DNA from: Mycolicibacterium litorale
Lineage (GTDB): Bacteria > Actinomycetota > Actinomycetes > Mycobacteriales > Mycobacteriaceae
Assembly (NCBI GenBank): GCA_002007745.1
Contig: CP019882.1
Location: forward strand, 2,232,001-2,296,000
Reading direction: 5' to 3'
DNA: 64,000 nucleotides
The notes under the pieces are model-generated. The model was not told the origin of the DNA and did no database searches. It was given only the letters and a program-made list of their open reading frames with translations. Positions 54,176 through 63,110 of the stretch are shown piece after piece (position 1 is the first letter of the stretch; every line of letters starts with the position of its first letter). The translations under genes and the position numbers were made by a program.

Positions 54176-54592
54176 ATGAACAAGAACACAGACATAAACA
54201 CAGACATAGTGGATACGAACCAGGTCGCCGCGGACGCGGCGCTCGCGGTGTGGCTGGAGATGTGGAATTCCGATAGTGAGATCGCACGCCGGATCTGCAG
54301 TGCGGATTTCCGGATACATTTCCTGATCTCCGAGTCGGACGGGTCGAATCCGGGCGACGACGTGCTGGGTGCGCAGAGTTTCGTTCGGTTCCTGGATCGC
54401 TACCACGAGCAGCATCCGGACGTGGTGTTCACCGAGGTCGCCCGGGCGGTCGACGGTCCGCACGGGCGGATGCTGTGGAACATGCGGGACGGGGCGGACG
54501 CCGCGGGCGGGATCGATGTCTTCGATTTCACCGCAGACGGGCTGATCCGCGAGGTGTGGTCGGTGAACGGGACGCGCGCGCACCGGACCTGA
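54176..54592 (+). CDS. SnoaL/NTF2-like protein
   Basis: The 138-residue cone-fold protein has AALAVWLEMWNSDSEIARRI helix, ADFRIHFLISESDG and QSFVRFLDRYHEQHPDVVFT, then IDVFDFTADGLIREVWSVNG, the typical NTF2 last strands. The N-terminus NKNTDINTDIVDTNQ is a loose repeat. ATG 54176 was chosen because the frame upstream runs back into the mobile element. Followed 20 bases later by a WYL regulator in the same direction. Ligand unknown. Confidence 0.75.
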   Translation: MNKNTDINTDIVDTNQVAADAALAVWLEMWNSDSEIARRICSADFRIHFLISESDGSNPGDDVLGAQSFVRFLDRYHEQHPDVVFTEVARAVDGPHGRMLWNMRDGADAAGGIDVFDFTADGLIREVWSVNGTRAHRT

Positions 54593-54612
54593 GACCGAGG
54601 AGACTCAGATTC

Positions 54613-55305
54613 ATGAGGCGAGCCGAGCGGTTGTACGCGCTGGTCGATCTGCTGCGGGGATCACGCGGGCCGTGGTCGGCCGCTCGGCTCTCCCAGGAGT
54701 TCGAGGTGTCCAAGCGCACCATCGAACGTGACATCCAGTCCCTCCAGATGGCGGGGGTGCCGATCTTCGCCGAGCACGGCGTGTCGGGCGGGTATTCGAT
54801 CCTGCGCGAACACTCCCTGCCGCCGCTGAATCTCACCGTTCCGGAGTCGCTGGCGGTGCTCGCCGGGCTCGGTTTGCTGGAAACCTCGCCGTATGGCGCG
54901 GCGGCGCGGCGGGCGCGGGCCAAGATCCTTGCGATCAGCCGTGAGGATCAACTCGCGCCTGTCGACCAGGCGCTGGCGTCGATGTTCATCATCGACGCCC
55001 CACCCGCGTCGGAGGCGGCGATCTCGCTGATTCCGGAGGCGATCGCCGCGCGCCGGGTGATACGGCTGGACTACAAGTCCGAGGACGGCAACACCCACAC
55101 CACCCGTGACGTGGAGCCGATGGGTCTATTGCGCGGAGGCGATTCGTGGATGTTCGTGGGTTGGTGTCGGCTCCGTGACGCCGTCCGCGGCTTTCACCTC
55201 GACCGCATCCGGCACCTGGACATCACCGCAGAGGTTTTTCCCGAACGCGATCCTGCGGTATTGGACGCGGACCTGTCGCGGTGGCACACGCGGCGGCTCG
55301 GGTAG
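54613..55305 (+). CDS. WYL-domain transcriptional regulator (DeoR-type HTH)
   Basis: The 230-residue protein has N-terminal HTH_11 RRAERLYALVDLLRGSRGPW SAARLSQEFEVSKRTIERDI (1-41) and C-terminal WYL domain: AIAARRVIRLDYKSEDGNTH, VEPMGLLRGGDSWMFVGWCR and FHLDRIRHLDITAEVF. WYL domains sense nucleic-acid-like ligands and recur near defence loci and stress genes. GAGGAG lies upstream of ATG 54613. Probably regulates the SnoaL-WYL operon itself. Confidence 0.88.
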   Translation: MRRAERLYALVDLLRGSRGPWSAARLSQEFEVSKRTIERDIQSLQMAGVPIFAEHGVSGGYSILREHSLPPLNLTVPESLAVLAGLGLLETSPYGAAARRARAKILAISREDQLAPVDQALASMFIIDAPPASEAAISLIPEAIAARRVIRLDYKSEDGNTHTTRDVEPMGLLRGGDSWMFVGWCRLRDAVRGFHLDRIRHLDITAEVFPERDPAVLDADLSRWHTRRLG

Positions 55306-55320
55306 CGCTGCGGGGGCGTC

Positions 55321-55704
55321 TCAGGCCAGGTCGGCCAACGCCCTGCGGGCGGCTTCCAGTTCAGCCTCCAGAGCGCTCACCTTGGCGGCCTGTTGCGTAC
55401 GTGCCTCCTCGATGACCTGATCGATGGGTGTCGAGAGGTCGTCATGCAACTCTTTGGCCGCCCGGGACACCGCGGCTGCCGCGACGGCGAGGTCACGCGC
55501 CAGGTAGGTGCTGCCCTGCTTGAGTTCAGCGCGCCATTCGCCGTCAGCGGTACCGGTCACCGTCAGGGTCAGGGTCAGTTCCAGCGTCTTGGCCTTCTTA
55601 CCGATCGTCTTTCGGGCGCGAGGCTTGTCCGGCTTCTCGGCAACGGGGTCGGGAGTGTCAATGCGGGCGTACGGCGCTTCTGGTGCCAGGGTGTCTACAG
55701 TCAT
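55321..55704 (-). CDS. Coiled-coil protein behind a LexA-type box
   Basis: The 127-residue protein has a Pro-rich acidic N-terminus (MTVDTLAPEAPYARIDTPDP), basic PDKPRARKTIGKKAKTL, a beta-like stretch LELTLTLTVTGTADGEWRAE and a C-terminal coiled coil EEARTQQAAKVSALEAELEA. AGGAGGAAG lies upstream of ATG 55704. I do not recognise the family. An SOS-box-like palindrome overlaps the probable -10, so expression is likely DNA-damage induced. Converges with the WYL gene. Confidence 0.7.
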   Translation of the reverse strand: MTVDTLAPEAPYARIDTPDPVAEKPDKPRARKTIGKKAKTLELTLTLTVTGTADGEWRAELKQGSTYLARDLAVAAAAVSRAAKELHDDLSTPIDQVIEEARTQQAAKVSALEAELEAARRALADLA

Positions 55705-55760
55705 CGGTGCGGCGCTTCCTCCTGAACGTGTCCCGCGGGTGCGGGCTGGATCACCGACAT

Positions 55761-55776
55761 TAGAACATGTGTTCGA
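55761..55776. promoter_or_regulatory. LexA SOS-box-like palindrome
   Basis: TAGAAC-ATGT-GTTCGA matches the mycobacterial LexA box TCGAAC-N4-GTTCGA at 11 of 12 conserved positions. On the minus strand TCTAAT (55759-55764) is a plausible -10 overlapped by the box. It is 57 bases upstream of the start at 55704; the only gene it can serve is on the minus strand. Confidence 0.65.
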
Positions 55777-55835
55777 CACTGTGCCAAATCGGCTGGTGCC
55801 TCGAGAAATTCGAGGTTGTGCCCGGGCAAAATGAT

Positions 55836-55863
55836 CCCGCCCGGACCGTACGGTCCGGGCGGG
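55836..55863. terminator. 28-base perfect palindrome after the first secreted peptide
   Basis: CCCGCCCGGACC-GTAC-GGTCCGGGCGGG begins 22 bases past the stop of the secreted peptide gene (minus strand). Strong GC stem, no T-run. Confidence 0.75.
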
Positions 55864-55884
55864 GTGACGACGAAGGGGGCCGGC

Positions 55885-56121
55885 TTAGGGGGCGTAGCAG
55901 CGCTCGTCGCCGTTGTCGTTGATCCAGCAGTTCTGGCTGATGAAGTGGGCGCCGGGGCCGGGGATGTTGAGCACGCAGGTGCCGCCGTCGAGGTGATATC
56001 CGTATCCGCAGCCGTCGGCAGCGCTGGCGGTGGGGGCGAAGCTCAGGCCCAGGGCCAGGGCGCCGGCGGCGATGGTGCCGGCGAAGAATCCTGCGGCGCG
56101 CTTCGAGATCTGTGCAGTCAT
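55885..56121 (-). CDS. Secreted four-cysteine peptide, copy 1
   Basis: The 78-residue protein has signal peptide MTAQISKRAAGFFAGTIAAG through PTASA, giving a ~44-residue mature peptide with Cys38, Cys49, Cys65 and Cys75 (two possible disulfides). Mature motifs are DGCGYGYHLDGGTCVLNIPG and NCWINDNGDERCY. GGAGGACACC sets ATG 56121. A paralogue lies at 57459. Function unknown; size and cysteines suggest a stable extracellular peptide. Confidence 0.8.
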   Translation of the reverse strand: MTAQISKRAAGFFAGTIAAGALALGLSFAPTASAADGCGYGYHLDGGTCVLNIPGPGAHFISQNCWINDNGDERCYAP

Positions 56122-56313
56122 GGTGTCCTCCGAGTGTGTGGGGCCCGCTCTGGCGTGAGCGAGGCATGCAAGAAATGGTGGACCGGCCCGGCCTCGGTGT
56201 CTGTCCGTCAAACGGGCAGCGTGGGGGAGGAAGTTCGGTGTACTCCGATCGGGGGACGCCGCAGCAGGTGCGGTGCGACCGACGGAGGATGGATCTGTGA
56301 AAGATGTTGTGGA

Positions 56314-57366
56314 TCAATGACTTCTGTAGGTGGAACTCGGTTCGGGTCGGCCTAGTAGGATCCGCAGCGCGATCTCGTCGAGGCTGGTGGCGGTGTTCGC
56401 CAGCACGACCACCGCCGCCCCGCGAGCCCGATCGAGGGCCAGCATGCTCGAGAAGCCTCCGGTCCTGCCGTTGTGCCAGGTGATCTCGGCACCATCGATT
56501 CGGTCGGTGATCCACGCGTAGCCCACACGGCGACCGGCGTCGCCGTCCCAACGCGGGGTGAGTGCATCGATGCCGGGCGCTTGGCGGTCCAGCAGGGCCT
56601 GGGCGTAGCGCGCCATGTCTGCGGGCGTCGCGCGCACCCCGCCGGCCGGAGCGTAGGCGTTCAACGTCCACGCCTGCTCACGCGCGCCGCTGGCGCTCCA
56701 GCCGATCGCCGCCCCCGGGGGCAGATCCTCGGCGTGCAACGGGGTGCTCGCCTGTGTCATCCCCAGAGGTCCGAAAAGCTGACGGTCGAGCAATGCGGGG
56801 TATCCGGTGCCGGCGTGCACGGCCAGCGCCTCGCCAAGTAGGGCCGCACCCAGGTTCGAATACGAAAAGTGGCCTCGGTGGCCGATTCTGGCGGCCCGCG
56901 CCTGTGTAAGCAACGTCGCGCTGTCGGCGGTGTATGGATTTCGATGCCGCAGGATTGCCATCACTGCGGCGGCACGATCGGTACGGCGTCCAGCCACTCT
57001 CGGCAGTCCCGATCGGTGGCTGGCGAGTTCCTCAAGGGTGACGCCGGCCGCCGGGCTGCCGTCGAGGTCGAGCAGGCTGCCGAGGGTGGTCACCGACCGC
57101 AGCCCACGGCGGGATAACGCGTCGGCGAACAGCAGCGAGGTCATCGTCTTGGTGATCGAGCCGATTTCGTAGACCGTGCCGGGCCCGGCGCCGAAGTGCG
57201 CCTCAGCGCGCACGCCGCCCCGAAGGCGCACGACGCTCGCCCGGTCACGCAGTCCGGCAGCGCGCAACATCGGCCCGACGCGCGCTATCAACTCCGAGTC
57301 GCCGATGGGCCGGCCGAGTCCCGGCGGCTTCCGACGGCCACCCTGATCCCCACATACCCGCACCAT
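56314..57366 (-). CDS. Serine hydrolase of the class C beta-lactamase fold
   Basis: The ~350-residue PBP-fold protein has nucleophile motif YEIGSITKTMTSLLFADALS (SITK), Tyr motif GHFSYSNLGAALLGEAL and WHNGRTGGFSSMLALDRARG at the KTG position. No signal peptide is evident. The frame is open to 57408, but that extension reaches toward the palindrome beyond, and TACCCT sits just before ATG 57366, so the shorter start is preferred. It lies between the two secreted-peptide copies. Likely an esterase/peptidase; substrate unknown. Confidence 0.78.
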   Translation of the reverse strand: MVRVCGDQGGRRKPPGLGRPIGDSELIARVGPMLRAAGLRDRASVVRLRGGVRAEAHFGAGPGTVYEIGSITKTMTSLLFADALSRRGLRSVTTLGSLLDLDGSPAAGVTLEELASHRSGLPRVAGRRTDRAAAVMAILRHRNPYTADSATLLTQARAARIGHRGHFSYSNLGAALLGEALAVHAGTGYPALLDRQLFGPLGMTQASTPLHAEDLPPGAAIGWSASGAREQAWTLNAYAPAGGVRATPADMARYAQALLDRQAPGIDALTPRWDGDAGRRVGYAWITDRIDGAEITWHNGRTGGFSSMLALDRARGAAVVVLANTATSLDEIALRILLGRPEPSSTYRSH

Positions 57367-57414
57367 GGCCAGGGTATCCACGTCCGCCGCCAGCAGGGCG
57401 CCCACCACAACACG

Positions 57415-57442
57415 CCCGCCCGGGCCGATCGGCCCGGGCGGG
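57415..57442. terminator. 28-base perfect palindrome after the second secreted peptide
   Basis: CCCGCCCGGGCC-GATC-GGCCCGGGCGGG ends 17 bases from the stop of the second peptide gene. Its outer 10 bases (CCCGCCCGGG vs CCCGCCCGGA) closely match the palindrome behind copy 1, so gene and terminator were probably duplicated together. Confidence 0.75.
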
Positions 57443-57458
57443 ATTCAACAGGAAGCTC

Positions 57459-57695
57459 TCAGTAGCAGCGCTGGTCGCCGTTGTCGTTGATCCAGCAGTT
57501 GGGGTGGCCCGGGTCGGCCTGGGCGCCGGGGCCGGGCAGGTTGACCACGCAGCTGTCGCCGGCGAGGTGATAGCCGTATCCGCAGCCCTGCGCCGCGCTG
57601 GCGGTCGGGGCGAAGCTCAGGCCGAGAGTCAGCGCGCCGGCGGCGACGGCACTGGCGAAAAATCCTGCGGCGCGCTTGGAGATCTGTGCAGCCAT
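57459..57695 (-). CDS. Secreted four-cysteine peptide, copy 2
   Basis: The 78-residue paralogue of the 55885 gene has nearly identical signal MAAQISKRAAGFFASAVAAG and PTASA cleavage, Cys38, Cys49, Cys67 and Cys77, and QGCGYGYHLAGDSCVVNLPG then NCWINDNGDQRCY. The loop between Cys49 and Cys67 is two residues longer than in copy 1. GGAGGACACG precedes ATG 57695. Confidence 0.8.
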   Translation of the reverse strand: MAAQISKRAAGFFASAVAAGALTLGLSFAPTASAAQGCGYGYHLAGDSCVVNLPGPGAQADPGHPNCWINDNGDQRCY

Positions 57696-57850
57696 CGTGT
57701 CCTCCGAGTTTCAGGGCCTGCCCGCGGTGAGCCGGGCACGAGATGAATACTGCGCCCGAAGGTTTCCGGTGTCTGTCCGCCAAGCGGGCCAGACAATGGA
57801 CGAAACCCGGGTACTCCGATCGGGGGACGCGGGGATGAGCAACGGCAGGC

Positions 57851-58246
57851 TCAGGCCGGAGGCGCGAAGAACTCCAGGGTGATGCCGTCGGGATCCCGGA
57901 AGCTCAACCCCGATCCGTAGTGCGCATCGACGATGCCGCCGTGCTTGACACCGAGTTCGTCGAGCCGCGCCTGCCATGCCTGCAGCGCGGCTCGGTCGGC
58001 ACAGCCAAATCCGACGTGATCCAGGCCGACATTGTGCTCGCTGAACGGCTGATCCGACGGCACCGCGGTGTGCTGATGCAGGCCCAGCAGCGTGCCGCTG
58101 TCGAGCACGAACACGGTGTGGTGGAAACCGGCGTCGGTGTCCTCGTCCAGGATTGGATCCGAGCCGATCAGCGCGCGGTACCACGGCACGCTGACCGATA
58201 GATCACGCACCGTGACAGCCACGTGGACCAGGGCGGGAAAGGTCAT
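57851..58246 (-). CDS. VOC (glyoxalase/dioxygenase-fold) protein
   Basis: The 131-residue protein has two beta-alpha-beta-beta-beta modules: ALVHVAVTVRDLSVSVPWYR and NVGLDHVGFGCADRAALQAW. Metal ligands fit HVAVTV (His), GLHQHT, LDHVGF and the late Glu in GITLEFFAPP. Function within the superfamily is not determined. Start ATG 58246; 31 bases downstream of the amidohydrolase on the same strand. Confidence 0.8.
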   Translation of the reverse strand: MTFPALVHVAVTVRDLSVSVPWYRALIGSDPILDEDTDAGFHHTVFVLDSGTLLGLHQHTAVPSDQPFSEHNVGLDHVGFGCADRAALQAWQARLDELGVKHGGIVDAHYGSGLSFRDPDGITLEFFAPPA

Positions 58247-58277
58247 GCCGACATAACGAACCGGGGCCTCGTTCGGT

Positions 58278-59984
58278 TCAACAGCAGGTGTGGCGAGGCT
58301 CGTCGGCCAGATGCGCGTGTTGCCCGGGATCGGCGCCGCTGACCGCGCCGAGGAACGCCGTCAGGTCGATCCGTGCCCCGCTGAGCCAGGTGCCGCTGAC
58401 GCGCGCCTTATCGGCCAGCTCGGCAGGGTCGACCGCGTACGGGTCCGCGGTCAGCTCGGTGAAATCGGCGAGCTTGCCGACCTCGATCGAGCCGACGAGG
58501 GTTTCCCGGTGCAGGGTCCGAGCCGCATCGATGGTGTGCGAGCGCAATGCCTGGTCGAGGGTGATCGCTTGACCCGCACCGTGGATGTTGCCGGCCCGGG
58601 TGCGACGGGTCACCGCCGTTTGGATGTTGAGCACCGGTGTCGGTGGCGATACCGACCCGTCGTTGTGCAAGGACACCACCGCGCCGGAAGCCACCGCGTC
58701 GGCGAAGGCCTGCCACTGGCTACCGTGTTCGTGGTCGAAGATCTGGCCGTCGAGCAGGTCGCCCCAGTAGTAGTACTGGAATGGCGCCATCGAGATGTGC
58801 ACGCCCAACGATGCGGCCCGGTCGAACAGCGCACGGTTGCCCGCCCCCAGATGCTCCAGCCGCCAGCGGTGGTCGGTGCCGACCAGATCGTGACGGTGCA
58901 ACGCCGCCTCGTAGGCGTCGAGGGCCAGGCCGATCGCCAGGTCGCCGTTGGCATGAAAGGCCATCTGCCATCCGGCCGGCGCAGCGATGTCCAGGATTGC
59001 GTCGAGTTGTTCGCGGCTGTAGTTCATCGACGCCGCACCGCCGGCCACCGCCGGGTCGATGCCGGCGGTTCGGGTGGCGTCGGTGCTCAGATACGGAAAC
59101 GAGATGGCGATGTTGCCGATCCACGGTGAACCGTCGGTCCACAGCTTGACGCCCTGCTTCACCAGCATCGTCTCGGCGGCGGCAAAGGTCTGCGGGTCGT
59201 TGAAGGTGCCGGTGGTCGACATCTCCCACATGCTGATCCGCAGCGGGCACGACGGTGCTGCGGCCAGCGCCTCGTAGGCCGCTTTGAGTTTCGGGTCGTA
59301 GGTCATGTCGGAGGTGGAGGTGTACCCGCCCCTGGCCATCCACGCGTAGTACTCGGCGGCACTGACCAGCGGGTTGCCCAACTCGGCGAGGACCGGCCCG
59401 GCGACGGCGACCACCACCGGTGTCTCGAACCCCTGCCCGGTGAGGCTGCCGTCGGGATTGCGGCCGAAGTGACCGCCGACCGGCTCGGCGGGCGGATTGA
59501 CGTCCCAGCCATACCGTTTCATCACCGCGGTGGTGAAATACACCCCGTGACCGGAATTGTCGGTCACCACGGCGACCCGGTCCCCGAAGATCCGGTCGAG
59601 TTCGGGTGCTTTCGGGGACGGCCGCTGGTGCAGCAGGGCGTCGAACCCGGCGAACAGCAGCGGTGTCTTGGGGTCGGTATTGGCGATCGCGTCGGCGAAG
59701 ATGGCCTCGACGTCCGCCCAGGTCGGCGCGTCCCACGGTGCGACGGACCGGGCCGGCGGCTGGGTGGCCACCCCGCTCATCACCGGATGACTATGTGGCT
59801 CAACGAATCCCGGCACTAGGGCAGCGGCACCGGTGTCGATCACTTCGGCATCGGGGGCGGCGGCCCGGCACTGCGCCACCGTTCCGACGGCGGTGATGCG
59901 GCCGTCGTCGACCGCGACGGCCTCGGCACGTGGTTGGCGCGGATCCATCGTGATGACGGTCCCGGCCGTGAGGATCTTCGACAT
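58278..59984 (-). CDS. YtcJ-like amidohydrolase
   Basis: The 568-residue metal-dependent hydrolase of the amidohydrolase superfamily has LVPGFVEPHSHPVMSGVATQ (N-terminal metal HxH), GWQMAFHANGDLAIGLALDA, HRWRLEHLGAGNRALFDRAA and a C-terminal urease-like beta sandwich (TLVGSIEVGKLADFTELTAD). Family members hydrolyse N-acyl or formamide bonds, but the substrate is unknown. AGAGGAGAAA precedes ATG 59984. Probably in an operon with the VOC gene. Confidence 0.85.
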   Translation of the reverse strand: MSKILTAGTVITMDPRQPRAEAVAVDDGRITAVGTVAQCRAAAPDAEVIDTGAAALVPGFVEPHSHPVMSGVATQPPARSVAPWDAPTWADVEAIFADAIANTDPKTPLLFAGFDALLHQRPSPKAPELDRIFGDRVAVVTDNSGHGVYFTTAVMKRYGWDVNPPAEPVGGHFGRNPDGSLTGQGFETPVVVAVAGPVLAELGNPLVSAAEYYAWMARGGYTSTSDMTYDPKLKAAYEALAAAPSCPLRISMWEMSTTGTFNDPQTFAAAETMLVKQGVKLWTDGSPWIGNIAISFPYLSTDATRTAGIDPAVAGGAASMNYSREQLDAILDIAAPAGWQMAFHANGDLAIGLALDAYEAALHRHDLVGTDHRWRLEHLGAGNRALFDRAASLGVHISMAPFQYYYWGDLLDGQIFDHEHGSQWQAFADAVASGAVVSLHNDGSVSPPTPVLNIQTAVTRRTRAGNIHGAGQAITLDQALRSHTIDAARTLHRETLVGSIEVGKLADFTELTADPYAVDPAELADKARVSGTWLSGARIDLTAFLGAVSGADPGQHAHLADEPRHTCC

Positions 59985-59999
59985 TTTCTCCTCTTCTGC

Positions 60000-60815
60000 T
60001 CAGACGATTGGTTGCCCGCGGCGGTTCCGGGCCCGCATGTCCCAGAGATACAGCCGGTAACCCAGGATCCAAACCTGGTGGGGGATCAGCTGGTCGGCCA
60101 GGCGCAACGCGGTCAGCAGCCGGCCGAAGCGACATTGCTGGCCGGCGCTCCACGGCAGCTGCATCATCGCTCGGAATTCCGCAGGCAGGAAACCGGTGGT
60201 GACGAACAGATTGAACCGACCGAGGGTTGCTCGCACCGGCCACGGCAGGAATGCCATGGCGGCAACACCTTTGAGGTGTTCACGCACCGGCGGGTCGATG
60301 CGCAGGCCGGCCAGTGCCTGATTCCAGTACGCATCGAAGGCGGCGCGGTCCGGCGGCCACATGCCCTCGCGCACCTGCAGCGTGGTGCCGAGTCGGCGGG
60401 CGTCGGCGTAGACCGCGTCGGCCGAAACGTCATCGAGCGGGCCGTAGAGGAACTCATGGCAGTCGACGTAATAGCGGTACAGGCACGCCGCCACCCACAT
60501 CTGCAGGTGGGGATCGAAGGCGCGGTACCTCACCGGGCTGGCGGGTCCGGAACGAACCTGGGCGTGCACGGTGTCGACGGCGGCCCGGATCAGGGCGCGG
60601 TCGGTGTCGGTCCCGATCGTGGCGGCGGCCAGATAGGTGCCCGTGGTGCGGGCCCGCTTGATGGGGTGCTGGTAGACGTTGCCGCGGTCCACGGGGCTCT
60701 CCAGGACGCCGTAACCGACGCCGGGGTTGGCCAGCTGCATGACGACGTTGGCGGCGGGCAGCAGCATTGCGGCCGGGTTGAGCAGGTCGCAGACCCGTCT
60801 CGGCTGCCGCGTCAT
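60000..60815 (-). CDS. MpaB-family (DUF2236) oxygenase-like protein
   Basis: The 271-residue helical haem-binding-type protein has [60 protein letters not shown] and [20 protein letters not shown]. Related mycobacterial proteins resemble latex-clearing protein/MpaB. ATG 60815 ([20 protein letters not shown]) is chosen; a GTG 9 codons upstream is also possible. In M. tuberculosis a DUF2236 gene (Rv2237) also sits near cobD, so this may be the conserved gene displaced by the element. Confidence 0.78.
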   Translation of the reverse strand: MTRQPRRVCDLLNPAAMLLPAANVVMQLANPGVGYGVLESPVDRGNVYQHPIKRARTTGTYLAAATIGTDTDRALIRAAVDTVHAQVRSGPASPVRYRAFDPHLQMWVAACLYRYYVDCHEFLYGPLDDVSADAVYADARRLGTTLQVREGMWPPDRAAFDAYWNQALAGLRIDPPVREHLKGVAAMAFLPWPVRATLGRFNLFVTTGFLPAEFRAMMQLPWSAGQQCRFGRLLTALRLADQLIPHQVWILGYRLYLWDMRARNRRGQPIV

Positions 60816-60860
60816 CGCCGCCTCATGGGGGCAGTACACCACGTGTGAGAGAGTGCCGGG

Positions 60861-61823
60861 GTGTTTGCGCGCAGACGATGGCGGGCTGTGGGGATCCTCA
60901 CGGCTGCGCTGGCCGATGCCGTTCTCGCCGATCCCGCCCGCGGCCATCCGGTTGCAGGGTTCGGTTGGTGCGCAGCCGCGCTGGAGAAGCTGACCTACCG
61001 CGACACCAGGTCCGCCGGGGCAGTGCACACCGGTGCGTTGCTGACCGGGCTGGCCATCGCCGGCGGGCAGGCGCAGCGCCGCAGCTCAGGCCCCGCGCTG
61101 GCCGTCGTCACCGCCGCCGCGACCTGGGCGGCCCTGGGGGGCACCACGCTGGCCCGTACCGGCGACGCGCTCGCCGGACTGCTGGCCGCCGATGACATCG
61201 AAGGCGCCCGCACGCTACTGCCTTCGCTGTGTGGGCGAGACCCGTCGGCGCTCGACGGCGCCGGTCTGGCCCGGGCCGGGCTGGAATCGGTAGCCGAGAA
61301 CACCTCCGACGCTGCGGTGGCCCCGCTGCTGTGGGCCGCGGTGGGGGGAGTGCCTGGGGTGCTGGTCTACCGCGGGGTCAACACTCTGGACGCGATGATC
61401 GGGCATCGTTCGCCCCGCTATGTTCGGTTTGGTTGGGCGGCAGCGCGTTTGGATGACATGGCCAACTACGCCGCGGCGCGCGTGGCCGGCCTTCTGGTGG
61501 TGGTGTGCGCCCCGTTGGTCGGTGGTTCCCCGGCCGGTGCAGTGCGGGCCTGGTGGCGTGACGCGGGCCGCCATCCCAGCCCGAACGCCGGCGTGGTGGA
61601 GGCCAGCTTCGCCGGCGCGCTCGGGGTGCGACTCGGCGGCCCCACCCAGTACCGCCACCAGCTGGAGATCAGGCCGACACTGGGCGACGGGCGGATACCC
61701 GGTGTCGAGGACCTGCGCCGTTCGGTGCGGCTGTCGCGGGCGGTTCAGGCCGCCGCCGTAGCCGTCGCGGTCGTCGTCAGTGTCGCCGGCCGTAGCGGTC
61801 GGCGAGCTTGTCCGCCACGGTGA
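60861..61823 (+). CDS. cobD: Adenosylcobinamide-phosphate synthase CobD/CbiB
   Basis: The 320-residue integral membrane enzyme of cobalamin biosynthesis attaches the aminopropanol arm. It has the family motif [60 protein letters not shown] and [23 protein letters not shown] 60861. The 3' end overlaps the convergent SURF1 gene by 47 bases. Position matches Rv2236c. No cobalamin riboswitch is visible upstream. Confidence 0.92.
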   Translation: MFARRRWRAVGILTAALADAVLADPARGHPVAGFGWCAAALEKLTYRDTRSAGAVHTGALLTGLAIAGGQAQRRSSGPALAVVTAAATWAALGGTTLARTGDALAGLLAADDIEGARTLLPSLCGRDPSALDGAGLARAGLESVAENTSDAAVAPLLWAAVGGVPGVLVYRGVNTLDAMIGHRSPRYVRFGWAAARLDDMANYAAARVAGLLVVVCAPLVGGSPAGAVRAWWRDAGRHPSPNAGVVEASFAGALGVRLGGPTQYRHQLEIRPTLGDGRIPGVEDLRRSVRLSRAVQAAAVAVAVVVSVAGRSGRRACPPR

Positions 61824-62604
61824 GCGGCGCCGCCGGCGTATCGGCGGCAGTACTGGCCGCGGCCGCCTCGCGGCGGCGGGCCTTGACCTCCGAGTAGACG
61901 AAATAGCCAAGGCCGATCGGTGCCACGATGCCGAATGCGATCCACTGGATCCCGTAGGACAGGAACGGCCCGGAGTCCATGTGCGGCAGTTCGGCGACGC
62001 CCAGCACACCGGGCTGGTTCTCGACCAACTGCACATAGGAGCGGGTCAACGGGACGCCGGTGGCCAGCGTCACCTGTGCGGTGTCGATGGCATACACCTG
62101 AGTGACGCCGTTCTCCCGGAACGGTGGCTTGTCCGGCGGCGCGGTCTCGGAGTCGCGCAACCGGGCTGTGATGGTCACCGTGCCGGAGGGCACCTCGGGG
62201 ATCGCGGGCACCTTCGAGGCTTGAACCGGTCGGACGTAACCCCGGTCGACTAGCACGATCGGTCCGCCGTCGACCATGAACGGCACCAGCACCTCGAACG
62301 CGGGCTCGCCGCCGACGACCCGCAGGCGGGCCAACACCTGAGCGCTCCCGACGTACCGGCCGGTCGCCGTCACCCGTCGCCACTGCGCATCGGGAGCGGA
62401 CGAATCCTGATGCGGCAGAAAGGTTGTCACAGGCACCGGATCGGCGTTCAGCGACGCGGCGATCTGGTTGTTCTCCCGGTTGGTCCGGCTGTTCTTGCCC
62501 AGTTGCCAAGGCGCCAGGACCGTGAAGCACAGGTAGGCAAACGCCACGACCACCAGCGCCAGGGCTATCCAGCCCGGCCGCAGCAGAAAGGTCAGTCGCT
62601 TCAT
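61777..62604 (-). CDS. SURF1-family cytochrome oxidase assembly protein
   Basis: The 275-residue protein has TM1 at 11-33 (GWIALALVVVAFAYLCFTVL), an extracytoplasmic SURF1 domain (LAPWQLGKNSRTNRENNQIA, VTATGRYVGSAQVLARLRVV, ILVDRGYV-like IVLVDRGYVRPVQAS) and TM2 near 222-243 (GIQWIAFGIVAPIGLGYFVY). SURF1 proteins assist haem insertion/assembly of cytochrome c oxidase. Its start and the ptpA stop overlap (TGATG). Confidence 0.9.
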   Translation of the reverse strand: MKRLTFLLRPGWIALALVVVAFAYLCFTVLAPWQLGKNSRTNRENNQIAASLNADPVPVTTFLPHQDSSAPDAQWRRVTATGRYVGSAQVLARLRVVGGEPAFEVLVPFMVDGGPIVLVDRGYVRPVQASKVPAIPEVPSGTVTITARLRDSETAPPDKPPFRENGVTQVYAIDTAQVTLATGVPLTRSYVQLVENQPGVLGVAELPHMDSGPFLSYGIQWIAFGIVAPIGLGYFVYSEVKARRREAAAASTAADTPAAPLTVADKLADRYGRRH

Positions 62605-63110
62605 CAGCCGGTCAGTCCCTGGCCGGCCAGCCGATCGTCGACCCAGGCATGCAGCCCAGGCAGGGCGGCCTGGATCACGGTGAAGGTCTCTTCGAAGTCG
62701 GTGTGGTCGCCGTAGTACGGATCGTCGACGTCTTGCGCGTGGGCACCCGAGCGGGGGTCGAACGATCGCAACAGCCGCACCCGCTCCGGCTCCACCCCGA
62801 GGTGGGTGAGCATGCGCTGGTGATTGCGGCCCAACGCGACCACCAAGTCGGCGGCCAGATGATCGTCGCCGACCTGCGCGGCGCAATGCTGGGTGGGGTA
62901 GCCGTGCTGGCGCAGCACGGTGTTGGCGCGCTCGTCGGCGCCGTCGCCGACATGCCAGTGGCCGGTGCCGGCGCTGGTCACCCGCACCAGGTGGGCCAAC
63001 CCCCGCTGGCTGATCTGATGGGCGAACATCTTCTCGGCCATCGGTGAGCGGCAGATGTTGCCGGAGCAGACGAAGGTAACATGCAGCAGTTCGGTGGGGG
63101 AGCTAGACAC
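62604..63110 (-). CDS. ptpA: Low-molecular-weight protein tyrosine phosphatase PtpA
   Basis: The 168-residue enzyme has catalytic loop C15-SGNIC-R21-SP (C-x5-R) and general acid Asp in AQDVDDPYYGDHTDFEETF. In pathogens PtpA is secreted and acts on host proteins; in saprophytes its role is unclear. GTG 63110 (VSSSPTELLHVTFVCSGNIC) overlaps the upstream ptkA stop by 8 bases, so the kinase-phosphatase pair is translationally coupled. Confidence 0.93.
   Translation of the reverse strand: MSSSPTELLHVTFVCSGNICRSPMAEKMFAHQISQRGLAHLVRVTSAGTGHWHVGDGADERANTVLRQHGYPTQHCAAQVGDDHLAADLVVALGRNHQRMLTHLGVEPERVRLLRSFDPRSGAHAQDVDDPYYGDHTDFEETFTVIQAALPGLHAWVDDRLAGQGLTG

Noticed and set aside
53660..54583. Long minus-strand frame crossing attR and the SnoaL gene
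   Set aside because: It spans a recombination site and is antisense to a gene with a recognised fold; residues are Arg/His-rich as expected of a high-GC shadow.
60816..60860. Cobalamin riboswitch before cobD
   Set aside because: Only 45 bases separate the divergent starts and no B12-box-like sequence is seen.
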